Source of the DNA: Zhengitettix transpicula | Lineage: Eukaryota > Arthropoda > Insecta > Orthoptera > Tetrigidae | Assembly: GCA_037074705.1 (NCBI GenBank) | Contig: CM073591.1 | Coordinates: 7,811,587-7,875,586 of the forward strand | Length of the DNA stretch: 64,000 nt | Direction of reading: 5' to 3' | Shown here: piece after piece, positions 34,901 to 44,700 of the stretch | Layout of the letters: each line of letters starts with the position of its first letter | Position numbering within the stretch: the stretch's first letter is position 1 | Program-made: the position numbers and the translations under genes | Notes under the pieces: model-generated | What the model was told of the DNA's origin: nothing | The model's database searches: none | The model's input: only the letters and a program-made list of their open reading frames with translations

Positions 34901-37302
34901 ACGACCTTCTTCCCACAGACACATTTTCTCTGATTCAGTTCGAATCCAGAGTCAAGGTACGCGTTATTTTTTGGATTCAAACAACGTCATCAACCCCAAA
35001 CATCATTACTAGTCAGCTTTTGTGTCGTAGGTTTGGTCCGGAGGTAGTCAATGCGACAACACCAACGACATCGCGCCCAAGGTAGCGACCGTGAGCGACA
35101 TCGCCGACGCCAAAGCCTGCGTCGCCCGAATGCGCGCCTCTGGGAGTGAGCATCGAACAGGGGGATGATAGTTTAGCTCATCGGCAGTGGTCACTGACTC
35201 GGGCGCGTCTTTCACAGGCACCAACCTGATCGCCGCTCTCGACCGCAGCGTCGCGGCTGTGCAGAAGGAACAGGCTAAGGGGGCCGAGGTCATCATCATC
35301 GCGCTCACCGACGGTCAGCCCTCCGGTGGCAGAAACGCCGTGCTGAAGCACTTCAAGAGCCGCGGCTTTGGCGGCGCGATGCTCTTCTGCCTCGCTCTGG
35401 GCAACGACGCCGACTTCAAGTTGCTGCAGGAGCTGTCTTCCATGACGGGCGCCTTCGCCAGGAAGATCTACGTTGCCAAAGACACGGTGCCGCAGCTGTG
35501 CAACTTTTACCAGTCCATCGCCAGCGTCGTCCTCAGCAACATCCACTTCTCCTATACGGGCGTTGTCGTCAGTAGTCTTTCACTTTCTTTAGCACTATCT
35601 GTTAGGTTAAGTTATGATCTCTCTAAACTCTTCTTAACAACTCCCCTGGAAACAGGCGCTTGCTTAAAGGAATTCTTTAAAATGCTTTTGAGTCGTTTGC
35701 GACTGAATCGGAAACGTAATGGGAAAAGTGTTGTGAAACATCAGTCGGCAGCATGGGAAAATATCAACAACCCCCCCAAAATGGTTATTTGGGCACTAAT
35801 TTCGTTCGTCATCACATAATCAATGTCGACACACGCACATCATTGATGTTACACATCCCACACAGAATCTGGGATTGACCACCATGGGATGGGTGGTAGG
35901 AATTACGTGACAACTCACCAGTTTGATTTAGAATTCCAGTTTATCAGGAAGGTCTCTGGGTTGAGTAGTGACATGATGGTGAATTTATGTCCCCGGATGG
36001 GTTAAAAGGGATCAACTGTAGGAACACCATAATGTGAATGTTGAGTTGATGTATCTAGATGACTAGAGAAATATTTTTTAGATGGTAACATAAATAAATA
36101 CATGGCTGTCAATCAGTCCAAGGGTCGCTACCAGATGATGATGCCTATATACAATTTTACCTTAGGTAACAACGGAAACAAAATTCAGGATGTTCCTCAA
36201 CGGTACCGACATCGTCGTGGCGGGAAAATGCTCGCCGGGACATGACTTGGTGACCCACTTCGAGACCAACCAAGGTACGGATGTTCTCATTCACGGCAAC
36301 ACCACGGTCGTGCGAGCGGACTTTAAGTATATTGAGAGACTGATGGCGTTCCTCCTGGTGAAGCAGCAGCTGATCAACGATCCTGCCGCAGCCCTCCAAA
36401 CGGCTCTCAAGGTCTGCAAAACCAAAAACAGTTGGTCGGTTGTAGAATTTGGAGAAGGCAAATATTTTTAACCGGACGTTGGTTTGCAGTACAAGTTCGT
36501 GACTTCGCTGACTTTGCTGGTGGTGAACAGGCCCGGAGGTTCGATCACTGTCGACGTCACGGCCGTTAAATTCTCCGAGATCACTGGTAAGCTCTCACAA
36601 CCTCCCACTATTTCGTCCTTGCCAACTCTAGTAACCGACTGCCTGTTCGTCTTTTACAGGAGGAACACAGCCACCGCAACTGAAACGTGAGTATTCCTCT
36701 GCCAAACAATCCTGAATACCCGTACAGGAGTGACGTTGTTCATGTTCTTGTTTTTCTTTCTGCAGTCTGCGACGTCTATAACTCAGCGACTCCCAGTTCC
36801 GACGTCATCAACGTGCCTTTCACCACCGGTGAGTTCACGACCACCAGCGACACACAGACTAAAATACACATGATGATCGTTGTCATCTCGTTTCAGAATA
36901 CACCTTGACGAACTTGTCGTGGTACTGGAAGGAACTCGACGTGATCGCGAATCCCAAGGTGAGTGCACGACGGACTTTGGTCTGATCAGGACCATCCGGG
37001 GCTTTCATGTTGTGTTGTGACAGGGTGACAGAAACGCCGCGTACGGCCCCTGCTGGACCTCGCAGCTGGAGACGGGCCACTGCAGACATCTCATCCACTG
37101 CGTGCTGCCCGTCTTCCTGAACAACCGCACCAGGTTCGAGGCTGACCGCTGCATTCTGCGCGAAGGGTGAGTCCACTCGACGGCGTCCCTCAAGACCAGT
37201 TCGCCCAGGAATTTATTCTTAACTAAAACTACAAACGTCTTTTGCAGTCTCGACGGCGTCTGCTGCCCTGACAGTCTGGTTCCGAAGCTTATGCCTCAGT
37301 GA
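30306..37302 (+). CDS. Gene A: secreted ITIH-like protein with two VIT-vWA modules and C-terminal CLIP-like domain
   Basis: The gene is spliced, with 21 coding exons and a predicted product of 1116 residues. The signal peptide is residues 1-20 (hydrophobic core, ARA cut site). VIT-like module 1 spans about 21-200, with [13 protein letters not shown] as its best VIT signature. Degenerate vWA 1 follows at about 250-448 (DTGDS and TGWSP replace DxSxS and TDG). VIT 2 is about 449-580 and vWA 2 about 684-885, with intact metal-site DVSAS at 691-695 and TDGQP. The ITIH-type tail (YKFVTSLTLLVVN) starts near 969. A CLIP-like module lies at 1061-1105 with six Cys. ITIH proteins bind hyaluronan or other ligands extracellularly; the function here is inferred to be a haemolymph or matrix role. 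The DPHF processing motif is absent. Gene A is the most diverged of the three paralogues. All splice sites are GT-AG. Confidence 0.85.
30983..31510. repeat. Two tandem copies of a roughly 295-bp repeat in intron 2 of gene A
   Basis: The sequence from ACTCAAAGTATCCACTCGAC to ACTAAACTATTCCTCACGAT occurs at about 30988-31183 and again at 31281-31510. Introns 2 of genes B and C lack it, so it arrived after the gene copies separated or was lost from them. Confidence 0.75.
31843..31930. repeat. (TA)n tract with TTACAATATATATATATTGTAA palindrome
   Basis: A palindromic TTACAATATATA...TATTGTAA sits at 31854-31874, followed by (TA)n to 31930, in intron 2 of gene A. The same palindrome type recurs in intron 2 of B and downstream of B. 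Confidence 0.8.
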
Positions 37303-37660
37303 CATCTCGAAATAGAACCCCTAATTATGAGGAATCCACATATTTGCCTTACCCTATTCCACGAAACCCCCCTTTCCCTTGTATATTGTTTGTTCAGTGC
37401 AGGTTTCCTTTCCGTCTAAGTTTCCTTCGTGATTCATCATTTTTCTCCCACTCAAATGGCCTTAACCATGTTAAGTGAAATCTCTTAATAATATTGTAAC
37501 TACTTTAATAAATTGCAAATGGAAGTTCACATGTTCCCTACTGAAATATAAATATTGATTTATCACTTGATTTAGTCCACTAGCCCGAGGAATTACAACG
37601 TGACCATTGGTAAAATTTTTAATAAGACTGGAACTAAGGTATTAAAATTATCTGCAGAAC
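37303..37660 (+). terminator. Conserved 3' UTR/flank of gene A with poly(A) signal
   Basis: About 350 bp after the stop is shared with the regions after B and C. An AATAAA at 37507-37512 lies in a block also present after gene B (AATAAA at 50686-50691). It is the best poly(A) candidate. Confidence 0.6.
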
Positions 37661-38756
37661 CACGGGAAGTGACGGGTAGTGGTCAGCATTACTGATGTTC
37701 CTCAGTACCAGTCGTTCAGTCTCTGGTACGAACGCTTCATAGTGACTCACTTGAAACCTAATGGTGTTTGTATTTTATCCTGAGATTGTCGTTCAGTCCT
37801 CGAGCTTTCCCTTTGGTCACTGTTTTGCATCGGTTGGACCAATCATAAGGCCTAGAGCGATGTGACATCATTTTCGTAATGGGAATGGTGGCGGAGTTTG
37901 CCACTGGTTACCAGTTTCTTGCAGGTTTGGCCGTCGACAGCCAAGGAAATATTCCCAGACGGATGCAAACAAGAAAACAGACACAGAATAAAACAATCCT
38001 TTGATGTTTCTGTCTGAAAATTCCGGCCGATTGGTGAAAAGATTTTTGTAGGATTGAGGATAAATACGCCATATATAATTTCTGCATTTCCTAAAGTTAT
38101 ATATATATATATATATATTGTAATGATTAGACTTTATTACTAAATATATAAGAAAACTTTATTACATGAAAATACAAAAATACACTAACAAAATATTATT
38201 GGGCGCCAGCAGCTATACATTGGCCTGCAAAAAAATTATCATTATCTCCAGCTTGGTTATAAAATCCTCCTTCTCTTCAGGGTAATGTGGGCGGTTCGGT
38301 AGCTGTTCAAGAACAGAGCTTTAGTTCCGCACTGTGTAAAAAAACTTCAACTTTTGAAGGCACTATACAGAAATGGTGGTGATCCTTACTTTACTTGTGG
38401 CGTCAGCAGAGGATCACTGGTCTTGTAGTAAGCAGCACATCTTCTTCGGCCTCCCCGCGATGGACGTGTCTGCAAAACCTTTTGTTGGCAACCGCTCGCC
38501 AAATTTTCCACCCTCTCGCCTCTCTCACTCCACTTTCAGTCCTCTCTCTGTCTGTCTGCCTGCGTCTGTCCCCTTTCACCCGGGTTCGGAGTGTATATTC
38601 GTACTCCGCCTCCCCCCTCCAAACGATGCAAAAGAAAAGGGACGCGTACCCGCAGCTTCTTGGGGCCTCTCGGGCAGGCCCACGTGCACGTTTAATTTAT
38701 TCCTTCTCAGGCCCGCGGACACAAGGGCGGCCACTTACCGATGTTATTCAATACAA
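37661..38756. other. Intergenic between A and B, partly shared with the flank of C
   Basis: The stretch near 37690-37880 (TACTGATGTTCCTC, CCTAGAGCGATGTGACATCA) resembles 58180-58300 downstream of gene C, so the duplicated unit reached this far. A (TA)n tract sits at 38098-38119. No gene was recognised. Confidence 0.5.
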
Positions 38757-39534
38757 TCTATATATATAAAAATGAATTGCTGTTCGTTAGTCTCACTAAA
38801 ACTAGAGAACGGCTGAACGGATTTATCTTATCTTAGTCTTGAAATGTTCGTGGAGGTCTAGGGAAGGTTTAAAAGGCGAGAAAAAATCTAATAATTTCCG
38901 GGAAAACCCTAAAAACAGCCCTTTCCTATTTCCCATACAAACGTTTTCTAAATAAAATACAAATCTACACCAGTCGAGCAATTTTCACCAAATTACGTAC
39001 ACGTGTCCTTGGCGACCAGGAAACAAACACTGTCGGGGTGAGACGCGTCTTCCACCCCCAGAAGCGGGGGTGGAAATATTTAAACATACTAAAACAGCCG
39101 ATATTTGAGTCGGATAAATATTTTTAGGGATAAAAGATATTGATAGTGTTTCTACCAATGTTATCTGAATACAAATTTCATCCCCTACGCCCTGTGAAAA
39201 GGAAACCCTTCAGGTTTGGGGTGGAGATGCTTTACAGTAAAATAACGCGAATACAACCGAGATTGGAGTCAAATCAAAGGTTATGGAAGTCACTGTGTTT
39301 AGTTACGACATTAAAATTGGCATTTACCCCTCAGATGCAGGGGTAGCGGGGTGCAAATTTTGGAACATGCAAACACGGCAGACATTTGCGTTGAAGAAAT
39401 ATTTTTCAGAGTTAATTATAATGATTAGGGTTCGAGTAGCGTTACATAAAAATTGCGCAAAAGCAGCCGAAATTGGAGTCGTATCGGGGGTTATAGATAA
39501 ATGACATCTCGGGCAACGCCGGGCACCCAGCTAG
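38757..39534 (+). mobile_element. Non-autonomous Helitron (778 bp)
   Basis: It begins with TC (TCTATATATATAAAAATGAA) and ends with CTAG, preceded by the hairpin-capable CGGGCAACGCCGGG. It lies between an A and a T, the Helitron insertion site. No Rep/helicase frame exists. Related decayed pieces lie at 16310-17165 and 23575-23785. Confidence 0.75.

Positions 39535-39597
<63 letters not shown>
39535..39597. repeat. (TA)n microsatellite
   Basis: About 60 bp of TA with one TG interruption, immediately after the Helitron end. It is followed by TGTCGCGTCTC, which could be the start of an LTR. Confidence 0.9.
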
Positions 39598-39600
<3 letters not shown>

Positions 39601-40697
39601 CGCGTCTCACGCACGACAGGCGTCACTCAACTAACTGTGACTTTCCCTCTGTGTCCGGCGGTTTGAGATATAAAAGAAAACTTCAACTTTACACTTGGAC
39701 TCTGCCATCTCTTGTCTTCTAGCAGATAAAGCTACTTATCAGGTTACTCAAAATTTAGAATTTAATTCCAAACAGTTAAATAATGGTCGTTAAGCTCAGT
39801 TTTAAATCGGTAGACAAATGTACACATTCTCTTTAGGGATTTAAGTACGGGGTTCCTAGAAACTTCCGCAGTAAAACCTCGCTGGCGGAACTGGCCCGCT
39901 GCAGTGATGACTAGGCAGTACCACTTCAAGGCGTCGGTCTCTGGGGGGTTGTCCACCCTGCTAATGGAGTCGGTCTTTCGAAAAATGATTGCAGCCAAGA
40001 ACTCGTATCCAGCAAACTTGCGGAGGAAAAAGAATTGTTTGTAAGTTCTGAGGAGTCCCGCAAACCTTCCAAGTCCAGACAACTTGAAATATTTAAATGT
40101 CCTGAAAGAGTTGAATTTTTTTCCAAGTCCACTGAAGATTAAAGTGACCGGTCAAAACACGCACCCCGCTGCTTACCTACGCCATTTTCAGCTCACCGTT
40201 AACAGCTCTTCTGCGAAAGTTCCTGAATGGAAATTCTCAGCGCTCGACAATCAGAATTATTATTCTACTTCTTCAATTATCGCCACCTATTATTAGTTTT
40301 CTTCTTTCATTATTAGAAAACATTGTCGTATTTCCTCCCTATTATCAAAAACCTTCAACTTAAAATGTTCCAAGGAGTAAAGACGCGTTACAAAACAGAT
40401 CCAATGGGCGACTGGAATAATTGACCTGCAGCAGTGGTTGAGGACAATCTTCCTTTAAGAAGGCTTAAGAATAATATGAAGAAGAACGTGATGAAGTCTG
40501 TATTTTTAGAATTATTATTTCCCCTCTTCTATAAATTTATACCTTTTTTTTCTTTAGTGAAGTAAAGTGCTGAAATTTGGGACAAATATTAAAGATTTAC
40601 TTTATTTTTCTTCTCATTCTTTCGAAACTGATTTATTTGTTAAACTTGGGTTTAAGTATTTTCTTTAAATGCTACAGGGATAGATCCTTTTTATTAG
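39598..40697. other. Intergenic between A and B, nothing recognised
   Basis: No exon or shared repeat was identified. The TGTCGCGTCTCACGC start may be an LTR edge, but no second LTR was seen. Confidence 0.3.
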
Positions 40698-41135
40698 GGC
40701 AACAGTCTACATGAGGGTAATCCACATGGTGGGCAACTCCCCTTTAATAGCATAGGAAGGGATTTGAAAGGGGGGATGTGGCGGAAGGGTAGAGGAAGGT
40801 AGCTAAGGGTTAACTAGGGGCCCCCGGGCTATAGTTTAAGGATCCTACCCGGCATTCGCTTAAAAGTAATGCAGGGAAAACCCAAGAAAAAACCTGCATC
40901 AGGTAGGTCGGGAATTGGGTACTTGTCCCTCGCCCTTCCCTGGATGGCGGGAGAGGAGTTTGCTGTGGAGACGCAGCATTCCCTTCTCCGTACCTCGACC
41001 AGTTTAGGAGGCGGCTGGCCGACTATTCCAATGGGAACAGAGAACAACTCTTACCGTATGCCCAAGGTCTGTGACCCCGGTACATACAACTCTCAGAACA
41101 GGCCTCGGCTTGTGTGTGGGAACCTTAGTTCAAAA
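40698..41135 (+). mobile_element. FB transposon arm, single
   Basis: Head GGGCAACAGTCTACATGAGGG and body as in the other FB copies. It stops before the terminal hairpin at CTTAGTTCAAAAAC and is followed by a CA/GA microsatellite. Confidence 0.7.
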
Positions 41136-41160
41136 ACTAATCACAGCCAATAATATACAA

Positions 41161-41163
<3 letters not shown>

Positions 41164-41248
<85 letters not shown>
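41164..41248. repeat. (CA)n(GA)n compound microsatellite
   Basis: About 30 bp of CA followed by about 52 bp of GA. Confidence 0.95.
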
Positions 41249-41251
<3 letters not shown>

Positions 41252-41645
41252 TGTTTAACAATTCCTGGAAATGGATGTTAAATGTACTCCCTCTACTGAA
41301 ACTAACAGTAAACAAAAAAAATAAAACATGAACAAGACTACAATAAATTACAATATATATTTTCAGACATATTACAATATATTGGCCAGTATCATCAAAG
41401 AGTAAAAGGTACCACAATTGGACAGAAGCAACAGAAAAAAATGTATTGATTAAGTTTTTCCCGAAAAAATATTGTCTTTGATATTTAGACATATTCTTAT
41501 CAATACGGCTTATTAAGCGAACGTTTCATTCGCCCGATGTAACAGAACTTACAATCAGATGAATGTATTTTTCTTGTAGACAACAGAGTGTTGGTGGCAA
41601 GTGGGTTTATTTCAATCATCAGCTGTTGAGCTTATCTTATTTAGT
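41249..41645. other. Upstream region of gene B
   Basis: AT-rich, nothing recognised apart from TTACAATATATATTTTC and TTACAATATATTGG near 41348-41384. Confidence 0.35.
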
Positions 41646-41737
41646 CAGTCTCGCAGTTATATTACGTTTTATCACTTTTCTTGGAGAAGGGTTATCGCGC
41701 GAGGGGTCAGGCTTCGTGTTAGCAGTCAGTCGCCGCC
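41646..41737 (+). promoter_or_regulatory. Conserved 5' flank / probable core promoter of gene B
   Basis: Shares CAGTTATATTACGTTTTATC, GGAGAAGGGTTATCGCGCGAG and GGGTCAGGCTTCGTG with the upstream regions of A and C. TCAGTC lies at 41726-41731, again 12 nt before the ATG. Confidence 0.45.
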
Positions 41738-44700
41738 ATGCTGGCCGCAGTGGTGGTGGTGGTTCTGGTGCTGATGACGTGCGACGTCGCGTGGACGCAG
41801 CAGGTGTCCGTGGAGACGCTGGTGCTCGGTGACGACACGGCCAGGACCACGATACAGATCAGGATCCGCAACGACCTGAAGCTGGCGCAGAGGGCGAGCC
41901 TCTCGCTGACGCTGCCCGACGAGACCTTCACCTTGGGGGTCTCCGCGTCGCTGCCGTTCTCGGACGAGGTCGTGGCCAAGGCTGCGGAGGACGACGGAGA
42001 CGCGCGACGGGCTTTCTCGGACGCCGTCGCCGCGGGGAAGATGGCGGTCCTCGCCGACGTCAGGCACGTTCTTCCTCGTTGAACCTCCTCAAGGACTCTC
42101 CTCATCGTGTCCGTCGCTCACAACTGGTTTGTTTGTGTGCAGGAGCACGTGCGACAAGTGCGTCGACATGGACATCAACGTTCCGGCTCGGAATCTGCTC
42201 AACCTCAAGATCGTCTACAACGAGTCCCTCGCCACTCCCGAGGTGTGCGTCCCCGATCTGCGACTGAACCTGAACAGAGGACCAGCCTTCATAGTAAGTG
42301 AGCCTTTCTGCATCGCTGTCCACGGGTTAGTAATTACATAATTAAGAATCGCTACTCAAAAAGCAAGCCAAAAACGACAGTAAACGCGACGACAGTGTGG
42401 AAAAACAGAGAAACGGCAACGTCGCAATAACAATCATAGGCATTCTTGAGATTGTCCTATGAAAACTTAGAATATCTATGATCCCTTGTAACGGTGACTA
42501 ATATCTGACTAATAATACAAATGACTTTTACTTAGAACGGTAATTATAAAGTTTGTTCCATTATAATAAATACACGACGTTTCGTCCTTCTGTAGGAAAC
42601 CTTCAGGTATGGGAAAATATTTTGTATACGATCGAAGAGACAAGCTTTACACTGCCTTGCTTGTTGTACCTAATATGAAGACTATACCGATTGCAATATT
42701 GTAATGCCAATTAATTAGGCCATTAATTAATAATTTTTTCACATTTGTATTGAAATTACATGTTCGCCAAAACAAACACCATCTGTTAGCTCTCTTCCGC
42801 TCCGAGAGTCACTTAATCAATCACAATAAACATCTCCTTTTAGTATAATTGCCTCGTCACACAATTTGGCCCTAAGAGCCTCAAAATTACTCTAATTATC
42901 TGTCCTTCCCTCCTTCTCTAAAAGTCCACTTATCTGTCATTTTATCATTATTTTTCAGGTGTACCAACCACTCAAGGATCCCCAGTCTCAGTTTGTAAAC
43001 TACTCTGACAAAAATAAGAACAGAATTCCTGTCCTTCTGAGCTGGTTATTATTACTATATATATATATACAAATATTACAATATATATTGTAATAATCAA
43101 CTAATAGGCCTTGAATTAGATGAAAAATTATTAATTAGGCCATTAATTGTTTGTATTAGAAAATAAATTGTTAGCGGTATTGTTGAGCGACAATAGCGCC
43201 GAGCTCTGTTGCTTTGAGAAAATTGCCGAAATGGAAAAATCGTGCTCAAACTCGAGAGGCACTAGTGATAGGGAATTGGTGCCGAAAGGTTGATGTGGAC
43301 GGATGAAGTTTTGAGTCAGCAGCCACAAAGGACAGAAACATAGTCGGGACGATCTAAAGTATTTAAAAGGTAAAGTTAGTTTCGGTCAGCATCAAGGAGC
43401 GGAATAGCAGAGTCTACGTTTAGGACCAGCCACGAGAGAATCTTCACTGAGCTACGTTGCAGCTTAAATCCAAATCAGTAGAAGACTCCTGTAAGGCAAG
43501 CAGACATCACATAGCTGATATATAGGAGGATCATCCGAGTTACTGGGAGCCAAGAAGTTACATTTCGATTCAAATAGTGTAGAATCTCTCAGTCGACATT
43601 TAGAATCAGTGTAAAATGTTGCAACAGTGTACTTGAGAATGGTGGTACCAGCCGAACAGTATGTAAGTAACAAAAACCAAAACTATGATAACATTGTAAA
43701 CGCTAATTAAAGGATAGAGTCAGATATCGTTCGCTTTCTTCTAGTTTTCTTTCATTGATCGAATTATCGTTTTAATTTTAAGCAAATAATATTTTGAATT
43801 GTTAAATTAGTCAAATTCTACTTTTATCGTGTCCTAATCATGAAACCCAGTAAAGACCCTGAGATATTAAAAGATTAATTATAACTATAAATTATATTTC
43901 ACTTGTAAATTCTTGTTTAATCATTCATTTAATTAACGCCTATCCTTTTGATTAATATTTCATCTAATTCAAGGCCTATTAGTTGATTATTACAATATAT
44001 ATTGTAATATTTGTATATATATTGTAATAACCAGCTCAGAAGGACAGGAATTCTGTTCTTATTTTTGTTAGAGTTGTTTACAAACTGAGACTGGGGATCC
44101 TTGAGTGGTTGGTACACATTAAAAATAATGATAAAATGACAGATAAGTGGACTTTTAGAGAAGGAGGGAAGGACAGATAATTAGAGTAATTTTGCGGCTC
44201 TTAGGGCTAGATTGTGTGACCGACGGAACCCTGAAAGGCATCATAACAGATGGACGAGGCAATTATACTAAAAGGAGATGTTTATTGTGATTGATTAAGT
44301 GGCTCTCGGAGCGGAAGAAAGCTAACAGATGGTGTTTTTGTTTTGGCGAACATGTAATTTCAAAACAACTGTGAAAACAAGGGAATATCCGGGAGCCGGG
44401 ATATAAATAAGAGAGCAGTTGGACAGTTAAGGGAGCTTCATTTTCATTTCGTGGTCGAGAGGAGACGGACGTGTCAGCGGGGAGAGAGAGGTGGTGCAGG
44501 GCGGACGCAGGGCCGAGAGTAATCAGCTGGACAACAGTCGGTGGGAGTTTCATCGTGGAGGTCTGTCTGCCAGCAGAGGTGTTTGAATTCATCGAGAGGG
44601 TGACGTCCTCAAGAGTGTGAGTGCAGCCTGGGGACTGTTAAGCCTGTATGAAGTGAGTGTGTGGACCCGAGAGCGTGTAAGTTTAATTTTCTGAATTAAT

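Larger units (their letters stand above)
30306..37302 (+). other. Exon map of gene A
   Basis: Coding exons: 30306-30631, 30704-30854, 32421-32505, 32689-32828, 32899-33096, 33168-33255, 33331-33686, 33832-33995, 34072-34170, 34240-34378, 34449-34536, 34598-34956, 35031-35145, 35218-35567, 36166-36411, 36490-36586, 36660-36686, 36766-36828, 36897-36958, 37024-37166, 37248-37302. Exon-end phases are 2,0,1,0,0,1,0,2,2,0,1,0,1,0,0,1,1,1,0,2. The boundaries were placed by matching GT/AG sites to the reading frame and to the other two paralogues. They sum to 3351 nt including the stop. The least certain is the exon 15 donor (GTCTGC). Confidence 0.85.

Noticed and set aside
35218..35819. Gene A exon 14 extended through the following intron
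   Set aside because: The frame stays open past 35567 by chance, but both paralogues stop soon after the same GTCAGT donor and conservation ends there. The exon is therefore ended at 35567.
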